Positions 10,232 through 19,334 are shown, counted from the stretch's first letter. The stretch: 64,000 nucleotides of DNA from Sphingobacterium sp. UGAL515B_05 (GCF_033097525.1 NZ_CP109907.1:6076001-6140000), one strand, 5' to 3'. The notes: generated by a model from the sequence alone, not told the origin. Made by a program: numbers and translations.

Positions 10232-11218
10232 CTATTGTAGTGTTTTTAGATAGGTTTTAATCAGCAGTATTCCTTCCTCATGAAGTACAGTAGTTCCCTT
10301 TTGAGGCATATGCATCTCTCCCAATGTAGACATCCGTCCAATAATCTTAGCTTGTTTCAACCAAATTCCAGTTTCATTGAACGGACTTTCATACCTCAGA
10401 TCCAGCATGGTCATATAAGCGGTTCCTTTAGGGTTATGACAATGGGCGCAATTGATCTCGAGATAAGCTCGGGCACGATTTGCAGTCGATTGTCCAATAT
10501 CTTCATAACCGGGTAAACTATTGGAAACTTTCAACGATTTCAGATCGAGCGCTTCCATCTGGGTCAACCGGACCAGTTGTTGGATGCTGTCACGATCGTG
10601 AACGATTATCCGGTTTAGATTTCTGATCTTCGGACCTATCGGGAGCAGCTGATTTCCTAGTCGATGGCATGCCATACAATCCTTTCGCGAAGGAATAATA
10701 TAATTTGTTTGTCGCTCGACACCTTTGTTGTCCAAAAACGAGACATGCATGGAAGCACTGTCCATCAACAGAAAAGCTTCATCTTGGGTCGCATTCCATT
10801 GATAGGTAGCTGCGTTCCACTGTCCGTCTTTATGAATCAAAAGACGCGTTTCAAGCAGCCGCTGTCTCGAATCGCCTACCGCATCTCTCGGGGGATAAAA
10901 AAAAGTTTTGGCAATGATGGTACCATCGGGGAAGCTGGGCAAACCATCGTCTGAGGCGATCATTTTTCCTCCCTTAGGAAGAAAGATGACACGCTTTTTA
11001 TCGGTATAGTCTGTAAATAAGGCCGAAGCTAATTCATAAGAAACCCCCTGGTCATTTGGAACAAGATCAGCAATTTTGCCCTTGAATAAATTGTAATCAG
11101 ATAATTTATCCCGAAACACAATATTATCTTTAGCGACAGTTCCCCGCCCCGTATTATTCAGTATAATAAAAAGTATGGGGATCAATAAAACACCCATCAA
11201 AATTAGCACTTTTTTCAT
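10232..11218 (-). CDS. Di-haem c-type cytochrome, SO_2930-like
   Basis: A 328-residue exported protein with an N-terminal membrane anchor or signal (residues 5-22) and two CxxCH haem c sites: CMACH at 181-185 and CAHCH at 257-261. The motif IPSRKDCMACHRLGNQLLPIGP and the later EINCAHCHNPKG resemble the SO_2930-type di-haem cytochromes, often found next to a partner of unknown role. Here it stands alone, divergent from cydA across 232 nt, so a link to respiration is only positional. Electron donor and acceptor cannot be told from the sequence. Confidence 0.72.
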   Translation of the reverse strand: MKKVLILMGVLLIPILFIILNNTGRGTVAKDNIVFRDKLSDYNLFKGKIADLVPNDQGVSYELASALFTDYTDKKRVIFLPKGGKMIASDDGLPSFPDGTIIAKTFFYPPRDAVGDSRQRLLETRLLIHKDGQWNAATYQWNATQDEAFLLMDSASMHVSFLDNKGVERQTNYIIPSRKDCMACHRLGNQLLPIGPKIRNLNRIIVHDRDSIQQLVRLTQMEALDLKSLKVSNSLPGYEDIGQSTANRARAYLEINCAHCHNPKGTAYMTMLDLRYESPFNETGIWLKQAKIIGRMSTLGEMHMPQKGTTVLHEEGILLIKTYLKTLQ

Positions 11219-11450
11219 TTCCCTAATGCTCTTCTACCCTTCCGTCATTATCTTAAATTCGGACGAAGATAAGATAAAAAAGAGATTACAGCGGTGGATG
11301 CCTTGTTTTGATTTTCAGATTTTACTCTTAAGACAGAAAACAATAAAAAAACAGTTATTTTATCAAAATAAAAAACAGTTTCATGGATATGGATATATAC
11401 GCAAATAAAATGGCTATATTTAACTGTCTTTTAACCAAAACTTCGGCTAC

Positions 11451-12787
11451 ATGGAAGATATGATTCTCTATAATCGACTTCAGTTCGCATTTACAATTAC
11501 ATTCCATTATTTATTCCCTCAATTGACCATGGGTTTATCCTTAATGATCGTCTATTTCAAATGGAAATTTCTGCAAACAAAAAATGAAGACTACAACCAT
11601 GCTTCCAAGTTTTGGATGAAAATCTTTGCGCTAAATTTCACCATGGGCGTTGTAACAGGCATTCCCATGGAATTTCAGTTTGGTACCAACTGGGCCAAAT
11701 TTTCTGAACTTACCGGTGGTATTATCGGACAGACCTTAGCCATGGAAGGTATGTTTTCCTTTTTCTTGGAATCTTCATTTCTAGGGATGTTTCTTTTTGG
11801 AGAAAAGTTGCTGGGGCATAAACTCCATTTTTTATCTGGACTCATGGTCTTTATTGGATCTTGGGCCAGTGGTTTCCTGATTATCGCCACGCATTCCTGG
11901 ATGCAGCACCCTGTTGGGTATGAGATTCTCGAAAATGGTAAATTTGTACTGAACAATTTTAGTGCATTATTCAGTAATCCATGGTTATGGCCATCTTATC
12001 TACATAATCAAGCCGCTTCATTGGTGACCAGCTCGTTTTTCGTTGCTTCTATTGGAGCCTTCTATCTGTTAAGTGACAGGCATAGTAAGTTTGGAAAGAT
12101 CTTCGTTAAAAGCGGCGTTATTTTTGGCGCTATTTCCTCCGTTATGCTGGCGTTTCCTACCGGAGACCTTGCAGCCAAAAATGTAGTCAAATATCAGCCC
12201 GCAGCCTTTGCTGGCATGGAGGGAATTTTCAAAACTGAAAAAGGGGGATCAGAGATTATTCTGATCGGTCAACCGGACATGGAAAACAAAAAATTGGACA
12301 ATAAGATAGCCGTGCCGAATGTATTGAGCTTCCTGACCTACCAGCGTTGGGATGCAGAATTAAAGGATTAAATGAATTTGACCAATCTTTACATCCAACG
12401 AACGTGCCCGGACTGTATTACAGTTATCACATCATGGTAGGTTTGGGTACCATATTCATTGGCATTATGGTCCTTGGAGCGCTACTGCTTTGGCGGAACA
12501 GGTTGTATCAAACGAAATGGTTGTTGTGGATCATTATGTTTATGATTCCTTTCCCCTACATCGCGAATACTGCAGGCTGGTATACGGCGGAACTGGGACG
12601 ACAACCTTGGCTAGTTTATAATCTCATGCGCATGGTAGACGGTGTATCCCCTACCGTATCTTCTGGAAATACATTATTTACCTTTCTCGGCTTCGTTGGT
12701 TTATACATTCTTTTGGGTTTGTTATTTCTGATGTTAGTCTTGAAGATTATTAGAAAAGGTCCTGAAACGACAGTTGCATTAACCTAA
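11451..12787 (+). pseudogene. cydA: Cytochrome bd oxidase subunit I, disrupted by a one-base frameshift
   Basis: Quinol oxidase subunit I of the short-Q-loop type, about 445 residues once repaired. The first frame (11451-12371) has His19 (haem b595 ligand position), the FQFGTNW segment and the LHNQAASLVTS region with the H186 equivalent. It ends at ...QRWDAELKD. The second frame (visible from 12347) resumes at KGLNEFDQSLHPTNVPGLYYSYHIMVGLG, which holds the Met393 equivalent, and GWYTAELGRQPW. Restoring a single A at 12358-12359 (GAATTA to GAAATTA) gives DAEIKGLNEFDQ and one continuous protein. As written, the two haem b558 ligands are on separate polypeptides, so no oxidase could form. cydB follows after 6 nt and is intact. 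A TAnnTTTA-like box lies at 11415-11422. Confidence 0.85.
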
Positions 12788-12793
12788 TTAGCT

Positions 12794-13870
12794 ATGGAAA
12801 TATTCTGGTTTATCGTATTAACTTTCATGCTGGGAATTTATATCGTACTCGATGGGTACGATTTTGGGGCGGGAATTGTCCATCTATTCTTTGCTAAAAC
12901 CGAACAGGAGAAAAAAGCTGTTACTAACGCGATTGGGCCGTTTTGGGATGCCAATGAAGTCTGGCTCATCGCTTCCGGCGGTGTCCTATTCTTTGCTTTC
13001 CCAACGCTTTATGCCTCCTCTTTCAGTGGATTTTACTTACCGCTCATGCTTGTATTATGGTTGCTTATTTTTAGAGCGATAAGTCTTGAACTCAGGGGGC
13101 AGGTTCACCATCGGCTTTGGGAGGCTTTATGGGATAAAGCTTTTGGTCTAGCAAGCCTGTTGCTGGCACTTTTCTTTGGCGCTGCCCTAGGCAATGTCGT
13201 TCGCGGAGTAAACCTAGGTATGGTAGAAAATGGTGTATCGACCCAAGAGCCATATTATTTCTTCTTAGCACTTTGGAACCCGACATTTGACCCATTAGCC
13301 CAACATCAAGGCATTATAGACTGGTTCACCATCATATTAGGTTTAGTTGCCGTCGTTACATTAACAATCCACGGTGCAGGCTGGGTCATTCTGAAAACAT
13401 CCAGCACACTAAATACCAGATTAAAGAATATTGTTTTTAAACTCAACTTTGTCTTGCTTATCCTCGTCCTACTATCGGCCTATGTATGGCATTATGTGAA
13501 ACCCATCTCCTTAAACAATCTTCAAAATCATTATTGGCTGTGGATATTTCCTTTGATTGCTGCTGTTGGATTACTTGGACAATTTTGGATCAAGACCTTT
13601 AAGAAAGATGGTATTGGCTTTCTATTTTCATCCCTGTTTATACTGGGGAGCTTTGCCACGACCGTTGCTTCCATGTTCCCTATATTATTGCCTTCAACGA
13701 ATGACGTAAATCCATCCTTGACGATTCAAAATGCTGCAGCACATGAATATGGTCTTTCAGTTGGTTTAGGCTGGTTTATGTTTGCAGCAATTCTGGTGGT
13801 TGCTTATTTTATTATCCAATTTAGGGTCTTCAAAGGTAAGCTTGATGACGTCGGTTACGGTGACCACTAA
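12794..13870 (+). CDS. cydB: Cytochrome bd oxidase subunit II
   Basis: A 358-residue polytopic membrane protein with the CydB signature: FMLGIYIVLDGYDFGAGIVHL near the N-terminus, then AIGPFWDANEVWLIASGGVLFFAFP. It pairs with CydA to oxidise quinol and reduce oxygen with high affinity, and lies 6 nt behind cydA in the same transcript. Its reading frame is intact, which makes the cydA frameshift more suspicious as a recent event or sequence error. It converges on the NarL-type regulator with only 9 nt between stop codons and no clear terminator. Confidence 0.93.
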   Translation: MEIFWFIVLTFMLGIYIVLDGYDFGAGIVHLFFAKTEQEKKAVTNAIGPFWDANEVWLIASGGVLFFAFPTLYASSFSGFYLPLMLVLWLLIFRAISLELRGQVHHRLWEALWDKAFGLASLLLALFFGAALGNVVRGVNLGMVENGVSTQEPYYFFLALWNPTFDPLAQHQGIIDWFTIILGLVAVVTLTIHGAGWVILKTSSTLNTRLKNIVFKLNFVLLILVLLSAYVWHYVKPISLNNLQNHYWLWIFPLIAAVGLLGQFWIKTFKKDGIGFLFSSLFILGSFATTVASMFPILLPSTNDVNPSLTIQNAAAHEYGLSVGLGWFMFAAILVVAYFIIQFRVFKGKLDDVGYGDH

Positions 13871-13879
13871 GAGCGGCCT

Positions 13880-14506
13880 CTATTCGAGTCCCAACAACTT
13901 ATGTTTCATCGCATGCTGTACAAGTTCAATCATATTTTTAACTTTAAATTTAGTCAGGAGATTGCGCCGATGCGTCTCCACGGTAACTGGACTTAAAAAT
14001 AACTGCTCGGCGATTTGGTTCGTAGTAAGTCCATTAGAAATCAACCTCAAAATCTCTTTTTCACGCTGTGTAAGCCTGGGGAGACTGCTGATCGTAGAAA
14101 TTGCACCGCGATAAAGTTCTTTTGCCCGATCACAAATTGCTTCTTTGCCGTCCAGGCCGAGCTGTACACAGCCCAGAAATTCTTCGTTGCTAACATCCTT
14201 TAAGATATAGCCATTTCCGCCAGCCTGCATAAACTGAAAAATAAGATTACCATCGGCCAAATTGCTCAATGCAACAATAGGAATTATAGGAAACAGCTTC
14301 CTCACCTGAGTACAGACATCTACTCCATTTGTCTGCAACAGTTGCATATCCATAAGTAGGAGATCCGCTTTCGTGGCCTTTAAAAATTCAATTAACGCAA
14401 TTTCTTCCAAAAAGGGATATACAAGATACCCATCCTGATTATTGAGAAAAGAGGCAACACCTTCCAACAATAAAGGATGATCGTCTAACACTGCAATTAT
14501 CTTCAT
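13880..14506 (-). CDS. NarL/FixJ-family response regulator
   Basis: A 208-residue two-domain regulator. The receiver domain has the acidic pair Asp8-Asp9, phospho-acceptor Asp53 (LLLMDMQLL) and Lys in YILKD. The C-terminal LuxR-type helix-turn-helix is LTQREKEILRLISNGLTTNQIAEQLFLSPVTVETHRRNL. It is encoded 12 nt behind its probable cognate kinase on the same strand. Its targets are not evident; the pair sits next to cydAB, but convergent orientation argues against a simple shared promoter. Confidence 0.92.
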   Translation of the reverse strand: MKIIAVLDDHPLLLEGVASFLNNQDGYLVYPFLEEIALIEFLKATKADLLLMDMQLLQTNGVDVCTQVRKLFPIIPIVALSNLADGNLIFQFMQAGGNGYILKDVSNEEFLGCVQLGLDGKEAICDRAKELYRGAISTISSLPRLTQREKEILRLISNGLTTNQIAEQLFLSPVTVETHRRNLLTKFKVKNMIELVQHAMKHKLLGLE

Positions 14507-14518
14507 GACTCAGCCTAT

Positions 14519-16486
14519 TTAAACAGTTACACCAATTTCGATTTGAGTTCCAGATCCGAGCTTACTCTGAATATCAATTGATCCATTGATCCATTTCACT
14601 CTATTGACCATGTTATTTAAACCCAATCCATAATTTAACACAGCGGAATCAAAGCCTTTGCCATTATCCTCAACGAGGATATGCAGTACTTCGTCCGATT
14701 TACTTACCTGAACGATAATTGCATCTGCGTTTGCATACTTTAATGCATTTGAAATGGCCTCTTGAACAATTCGATATATGGCCAATCCTTTTTGAAAATC
14801 CACATTCAATTCAGGTTCATAGTTTTCAAATTGGATCGAAACATGACTATTTTTCATTGCTATACACAGTTGCTCCAATGCTGCTATCAATCCAAACTGA
14901 CGCAACGATTCGGGCATTAGATTATGGGATATGCGCCTTACTTCGCCTAAGATATCGTTTAACTTCTGCGGCACTTCATCAGTCAAGAGTGTACTCTTTC
15001 CTACATCACCAGCAATCTTAAATTTTAGACCTGTTAACATACCACCTATGCTATCATGCAGATCTTGGGCTATACGCTGACGCTCCTGCTGCTCCCCCTT
15101 GAGCATAGATTCCGAAATTTGCAGCTGTTTTTCCTTTTCCAATTTGTCCAACACGATTTCGTGGTTGAGCTGAATCTGTGTATTGAGCTTCCGTTGTTTT
15201 CGATAGAAAAAAGCAACAAAAAGCACAATACAAAAAAGCAAAACGGCAATACCCAAAACGAGAAAAATCCGAAATTGGTTACGGTCCTTTTCTGCGCGTA
15301 GATTCAAAATTTCTTTTTCTTTTTCAACGGTCTTATATTTCGTCTCCATCTCATTCATTTTTTCCAGCAATTGGACCTTCTGAATGCTATCGGATAGTTT
15401 ATTTGCCATATTGGACATCTTCAGCGCATCCTGATAATTACCCATCAGCTCATTCACACCCGCCAGTTGACTGTACACAATTTTACTGTTGTAGAGATCT
15501 CGCGTTAATAATCCATTTTTCACGATTTCCTCCAACTGCAGTTTAGCATCAGCATACTTTTTCTGCAAGAGATAAACATTAAATTTTCTGAACCGCATCA
15601 TCTGAAATAATTTCCAATTGTTCATTTTCACCGACCAATCCAAACCGATATCCAACAGGCGAAGGGCTTCATCAGTTTGTTGCTTTGTGGTAAAATAAAG
15701 CGCCTCATTGTAATAGTAGTTGGGTAATTGAGAAGAATTCGGGTAATCGTTCAGGAGCTGTTTGACTTTGTCCAACAGTACTCTTGCTTCTTTGGATTTC
15801 ACCTGATAACAATAATTACTGACTGTATTGAGATAAGCCACCACAAGTGCAGCACTCGGCGGTTGCTGCTCGAGCTGTTTTATGGCCAATTGATGGTATT
15901 CATCGGCTTTTGCAAGCTGATTGGACGACATAAACGTCATGCCGATCATCGTATTTATACTACCTTCCATGATGGGATCATGTGCTTTCGCATAAGGCAG
16001 ACACTTCCCGTTAAGGATATCCAGAAAATCAGCAAATCCTTTTTTAGGAAATCGAATTAAGCCCAGATTATACCAAGCTTTGGCCAAAAGCCCCTGCTGA
16101 AAAGGCTTTTGTGCATTTCCAAGGAGGTCTACACATCGTTGGGCTTCAACTCCTGCATTTTTACTATCCAGAAATTGCCCATAATAAAAGCTTTTGTAAA
16201 GTGCCCCCATCGCCTGTAAGCTCCGGAACGGTTTGGCTAACCGCTCCCCCTGTTGCATATGATCCCAAAATTTGCTCGTATCTCTAAATCTATAATAATC
16301 TGCCAAATAAAAATGCTGCATTGCTTTCACACTGTCCCCCGAGCTCGATAGCAATAATTTTTCCGCATCAGATCGATATTTATTTTCATCCAATGGCAAA
16401 AAACTCTGTGCAGCTACAGCATGTACAGTAAAGTATACTATAAAAAATGCAATTATCTTCGTTAACTCTTTCAACTGAAACATCAT
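14519..16486 (-). CDS. TPR-containing sensor histidine kinase, HisKA_3 (NarX/DesK) class
   Basis: A 655-residue kinase. Signal peptide (residues 1-26), then about 340 residues of helical TPR-like repeats outside the membrane, a coiled coil (365-400), one transmembrane helix at about 406-427, a second coiled coil, the HisKA_3 phospho-acceptor His477 in ERQRIAQDLHDSIGG, and a HATPase domain with the N box EAISNALKYA and G box VEDNGKGFD. This architecture is common in Bacteroidota. The TPR part probably senses a periplasmic signal or protein. Partner of the NarL-type regulator 12 nt downstream. Confidence 0.92.
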   Translation of the reverse strand: MMFQLKELTKIIAFFIVYFTVHAVAAQSFLPLDENKYRSDAEKLLLSSSGDSVKAMQHFYLADYYRFRDTSKFWDHMQQGERLAKPFRSLQAMGALYKSFYYGQFLDSKNAGVEAQRCVDLLGNAQKPFQQGLLAKAWYNLGLIRFPKKGFADFLDILNGKCLPYAKAHDPIMEGSINTMIGMTFMSSNQLAKADEYHQLAIKQLEQQPPSAALVVAYLNTVSNYCYQVKSKEARVLLDKVKQLLNDYPNSSQLPNYYYNEALYFTTKQQTDEALRLLDIGLDWSVKMNNWKLFQMMRFRKFNVYLLQKKYADAKLQLEEIVKNGLLTRDLYNSKIVYSQLAGVNELMGNYQDALKMSNMANKLSDSIQKVQLLEKMNEMETKYKTVEKEKEILNLRAEKDRNQFRIFLVLGIAVLLFCIVLFVAFFYRKQRKLNTQIQLNHEIVLDKLEKEKQLQISESMLKGEQQERQRIAQDLHDSIGGMLTGLKFKIAGDVGKSTLLTDEVPQKLNDILGEVRRISHNLMPESLRQFGLIAALEQLCIAMKNSHVSIQFENYEPELNVDFQKGLAIYRIVQEAISNALKYANADAIIVQVSKSDEVLHILVEDNGKGFDSAVLNYGLGLNNMVNRVKWINGSIDIQSKLGSGTQIEIGVTV

Positions 16487-16798
16487 TAATCCAATATCTT
16501 AATCATTTAAACAATTAAACTAAATGGGGCCTTTTCAGCCAATGGTTTCATAATATGTAATAAGAAAGTCTTACGGTGGTTAAAGACTTCTCTCTACCTC
16601 TAAATTTGCCGTCGATGAGGCTTCTTCAAAGTCGACAATAGAAAATATAGATCGGAAAACCGCGTAATCAAATGGCGGGTCCAAAAAACAAAGATATATC
16701 TCCGCGATGAATTGCTAAAGACATTCTTTTACTTTTTTGAAATTAATTGTCCAGATAGGGCTTGGCTAATCTATTTAAATATAGGCTAAAACATCTCT
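16487..16798. other. Intergenic region without a recognised gene
   Basis: About 310 nt upstream of the kinase and downstream of the FMN reductase. I see no convincing reading frame, repeat or structured RNA. It probably contains the kinase promoter. Confidence 0.5.
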
Positions 16799-16846
16799 CG
16801 TTAATAAAAAAGCCTCTCGATAATTCGAGAGGCTTTTTTATTAACG
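16799..16846 (-). terminator. Long hairpin terminator of the sod operon
   Basis: A 21-bp perfect inverted repeat (CGTTAATAAAAAAGCCTCTCG at the left, ending 16819) with a 6-nt loop. The GC core GCCTCTCG is flanked by A/T runs on both sides, so it can act in either direction. The stop codon of the FMN reductase (16841-16843) lies inside the right arm. Confidence 0.88.
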
Positions 16847-17395
16847 ATATTCGCTACTCTTTTTCGTAGCAATATCGATCAGCAAGTCCAGCTTACACTG
16901 GTAAGCCGAAGACAGCACATTTGGATTGTCGGACTCAAAAAGCGCAGATTTCATGATGGGCACACTAAAGGGCAATGTCCAGGCGCGGAGCGACTTCGCG
17001 ATAGCATCCATTGCATTAATGCCCTGTAGTGCATGTACACCATCGGCCCAACAAACCAGTCCGATATGTTTATCCGTCAGGTAAGCCGGTTTATTTTTAG
17101 CACTGACTTCAAGCCAATCCAAACAGTTTTTCATGACACCGGGAATACTTCCATGATAAAGCGGAGACAACCAAAAATGTATATCTGCCTCAAGAAATAA
17201 GTTATTCATAATCTTGACCGCATTGGGTACCCGATTGAGGCTCAAATCAAATAAGGGTATTCCGCTATCAGCCAAATTAAAAATAGTATTTTCAACACCC
17301 CTTTGGTTCAGTTGGTCGGAAAAATAGTGTGACAATTTTCCCGATGTAGATTCTTGCCTTCTTTCCAAGGCGCCATTGAATAGTAATGCTTTCAT
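16841..17395 (-). CDS. NADPH-dependent FMN reductase-like flavoprotein
   Basis: A 184-residue flavodoxin-fold protein of the NADPH-dependent FMN reductase family. The phosphate-binding loop follows the first strand (LLFNGALERRQESTSGKL), and SPLYHGSIPGVMKNCLDWL is the family's second flavin loop. Its ATG overlaps the DUF2480 stop codon by one base (TAATG at 17395-17397), so translation is probably coupled. As third gene of the superoxide dismutase operon it may supply reduced flavin in oxidative-stress or Fe-S repair, but that is inferred from context. Confidence 0.8.
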   Translation of the reverse strand: MKALLFNGALERRQESTSGKLSHYFSDQLNQRGVENTIFNLADSGIPLFDLSLNRVPNAVKIMNNLFLEADIHFWLSPLYHGSIPGVMKNCLDWLEVSAKNKPAYLTDKHIGLVCWADGVHALQGINAMDAIAKSLRAWTLPFSVPIMKSALFESDNPNVLSSAYQCKLDLLIDIATKKSSEYR

Positions 17396-17892
17396 TATAC
17401 TTTCCCTTTTTTAAAAATAACTTTTGGCATACCAACCTCACCATACATCAACGTCTGGACAATAGGAATCAAACGTTCTGTCGCCAACATATAAAGTGAC
17501 GCCGGAATATTAGGGCGGGCCCTTATGACAACTTTTTGCTGCTGAAAATGCGACAAATCCATCGCTTGCAAAGCCTGCATCCACAGGTCTATTTCCAAAT
17601 CCTCCATCGCCTTAAAATCGTAATACGCTGCAACAGGATGAAGTTTTTCCGCCAGGGCCATATAGACCCAAGGCGGGATAATTGCGTCCACAGAACAGCT
17701 AATGGCAACCGCCTTATTTCGAAAAGCAGACCAGTCCACCGCCGCCAAAGCTTCTCTGAATTCTTTTTCTTTAACGATTGCTTCCTGATACAACAATGTT
17801 TTGATATCAAAACTTAGGATAGCAAGATTGGTCTTAAAATCAATTAGATCTAAAGCCAATATACCCGTGTTTTCAACTTTATTGATAAACAT
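17395..17892 (-). CDS. DUF2480 family protein
   Basis: About 165 residues, recognised as DUF2480, a Bacteroidota family of unknown function. Features are INKVENTGILALDLIDF at the N-terminus, LLYQEAIVKEKEFREAL, VDWSAFRNKAVAISCSVDAIIPPWVYM and the C-terminal LMYGEVGMPKVIFKK. The start at 17892 lies one base beyond the sod stop codon (TGATATG); an earlier ATG at 17910 would overlap sod. Expressed between superoxide dismutase and a flavin reductase, so a role in redox or iron-sulfur metabolism is plausible, not shown. The single Cys in ISCSVD is worth noting. Confidence 0.8.
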   Translation of the reverse strand: MFINKVENTGILALDLIDFKTNLAILSFDIKTLLYQEAIVKEKEFREALAAVDWSAFRNKAVAISCSVDAIIPPWVYMALAEKLHPVAAYYDFKAMEDLEIDLWMQALQAMDLSHFQQQKVVIRARPNIPASLYMLATERLIPIVQTLMYGEVGMPKVIFKKGKV

Positions 17893-17893
17893 A

Positions 17894-18520
17894 TCAAACC
17901 AAGCCTGCAATCACAGTATCGTATTTTTGTTCAACAACAGACCAATCCAAAAGCGACCAAAATGCATCCAAATAATCGGCTCTTTTATTTTGATATTTCA
18001 AATAATACGCATGCTCCCAAACATCGACCCCCAAAATAGGGAAACCTCTGCCGATCGATTGTGTATCCATCAGCGGATTATCCTGATTGGGAGTAGCTAC
18101 GATAGCTAAGGCGCCGGAATGTTTTACATAGAGCCAAGACCAGCCCGAACCAAACTGCCCAAGTCCAGCATTTTTGATCTGGGCTTTGAGCTCTTCCAAA
18201 GAACCAAAGGCAGCGTTTATCTCATCGGCTAACTTCCCTGTGGGTACCGTTTTTGGATTGGGCGATAAAATTTCCCAAAATAGCGTATGGTTAAAGTGAC
18301 CGCCGCCGTTATTGCGTACTGCTGGGCTATATTTACTTACGCTTGTTAATATATCCAATAGATCGTCAGCTTCGCCTGCTGTTCCTTCCAATGCCTTATT
18401 TAGATTGTCAACATAAGCTTGATGATGCTTTTGGTGATGAATCGTCATGGTCTCGCGATCAAAATATGGTTCAAGCGCCGCATAGGCATATCCTAACTGG
18501 GGTAATTGAAATTTGTGCAT
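17894..18520 (-). CDS. sodA: Superoxide dismutase, Mn/Fe family
   Basis: A 208-residue cytoplasmic superoxide dismutase. Metal ligands are His28, His78, Asp166 and His170 (DVWEHAYYLKYQNKR). Gly72-74 before HFNHTLFW and Gln146 in TPNQDNPLM are the manganese-type pattern (Gln from the C-terminal domain), although Bacteroidota enzymes can be cambialistic. The start at 18520 gives MHKFQLPQLGYAYAALEP, the family N-terminus; 27 extra upstream codons in frame are not family-like and run into the operator. First gene of an operon with DUF2480 and FMN reductase, divergent from a SufR-like regulator. Confidence 0.95.
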   Translation of the reverse strand: MHKFQLPQLGYAYAALEPYFDRETMTIHHQKHHQAYVDNLNKALEGTAGEADDLLDILTSVSKYSPAVRNNGGGHFNHTLFWEILSPNPKTVPTGKLADEINAAFGSLEELKAQIKNAGLGQFGSGWSWLYVKHSGALAIVATPNQDNPLMDTQSIGRGFPILGVDVWEHAYYLKYQNKRADYLDAFWSLLDWSVVEQKYDTVIAGLV

Positions 18521-18558
18521 AGTTTTATTGTTTTTATGATAAGTCAAAACTAGAGAAT

Positions 18559-18595
18559 CAAACTTAATAAAACAACTAAATAGTTGTTTTATTAA
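18559..18595 (-). promoter_or_regulatory. sod promoter -7 box overlapped by a perfect CAAC-N6-GTTG palindrome
   Basis: A 15-bp perfect inverted repeat with a 2-nt centre (TTAATAAAACAACTA, AA, TAGTTGTTTTATTAA) spans 18564-18595. Its core at 18573-18586 reads CAAC-N6-GTTG. On the minus strand a Bacteroidota -7 box TAAGTTTG lies at 18566-18559, so the palindrome covers the -7 to -33 interval of the sod promoter. CAAC-N6-GTTG is, from memory, the operator reported for cyanobacterial SufR, and a SufR-like gene starts 113 nt away. Repression of sod by that regulator is the inference. Confidence 0.75.
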
Positions 18596-18665
18596 AGTCA
18601 TAAAAATAAATCAAAAAGGATAAACCTATTTTTGAAACACATTTTAGGACAAAAAATAAAAACAC

Positions 18666-18703
18666 TATCTTTGCTGATGTTATATAAAACAACTTTTTTA
18701 TTG
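18666..18703 (+). promoter_or_regulatory. Promoter of the SufR-like gene with a second, imperfect operator
   Basis: A -7 box TATCTTTG at 18666-18673 is followed at 18690-18703 by CAAC-TTTTTT-ATTG, an imperfect version of the CAAC-N6-GTTG operator. It sits in the same TAAAACAACT context as the sod-side site. It ends 4 nt before the ATG, suggesting autoregulation by a weaker site downstream of the transcription start. Confidence 0.6.
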
Positions 18704-18707
18704 TCAA

Positions 18708-19334
18708 ATGCAGAAGAATCCAGCTGATCGAATATTAATGTTATTAAAAATGCGCCGAGAAGCCACTGCAGCTTTGATTGCAACAGAGTTGGCTATAACA
18801 AAAGAAGGGGCCCGTAAACATTTATTGAACCTCGCGAATCAAAACCTGATTGTCTCCAATGCCCGGAGCGAAGGTATAGGCCGCCCCTCGACTTATTATA
18901 GTCTGTCACCACAGGGCATGGCAAGATTTCCAGATAGTCACGCCGACATTACAGTACAACTGTTGCAGTCGATTAAACAAGTGCTTGGCGAGAATGCTTT
19001 GGATCTACTTATTAGTGATCGGGAGTCCAAAGTATATCAAAAATATACTGACGCGCTATCGGATATTGAATCCATCGAAAAAAAACTTGAAGTTATTGCC
19101 GCAAAAAGAACGGAAGAAGGCTATATGGCAGAATGGAAAAAAGAGGCCGACGATTATCTGCTCATTGAAAATCATTGCCCCATATGTGCAGCAGCAACAG
19201 AGTGTCAGGGTTTTTGCCGTTCAGAACTGAATAATTTTCAGCAACTTATCGGTCCGGCTTATCGTATCTGTAGAACAGAATACATCATCGAAAACGCCCC
19301 ACGCTGTACCTATCGCATTTCAAAGGCGAAATAA
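18708..19334 (+). CDS. SufR-like winged-helix regulator with Fe-S-type cysteines
   Basis: A 208-residue regulator. The N-terminal winged helix covers residues about 5-70 (LIATELAITKEGARKHLLNLANQNLI, then GRPSTYYSLSPQG wing). A coiled region follows at 105-145. The C-terminal domain has cysteines at 157, 160, 166, 170, 188 and 200. Cys157-x12-Cys170 followed by SELNNF, and Cys200 before TYRI, match the cysteine layout of SufR, the [4Fe-4S] repressor of suf operons. No suf gene is adjacent; the divergent operon encodes superoxide dismutase, DUF2480 and an FMN reductase. The two CAAC-N6-GTTG-type sites between the genes support a SufR-like DNA-binding mode. Cluster binding is inferred. Confidence 0.8.
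   Translation: MQKNPADRILMLLKMRREATAALIATELAITKEGARKHLLNLANQNLIVSNARSEGIGRPSTYYSLSPQGMARFPDSHADITVQLLQSIKQVLGENALDLLISDRESKVYQKYTDALSDIESIEKKLEVIAAKRTEEGYMAEWKKEADDYLLIENHCPICAAATECQGFCRSELNNFQQLIGPAYRICRTEYIIENAPRCTYRISKAK

Noticed and set aside
11175..11408. 77-codon frame between cytochrome c and cydA
   Set aside because: Overlaps the cytochrome start antisense, biased composition, no homology recognised.
12351..12371. Programmed ribosomal frameshift in cydA
   Set aside because: There is no slippery heptamer or downstream structure at GCAGAATTAAAGG, and CydA is not known to need frameshifting. A deletion or base error is simpler.
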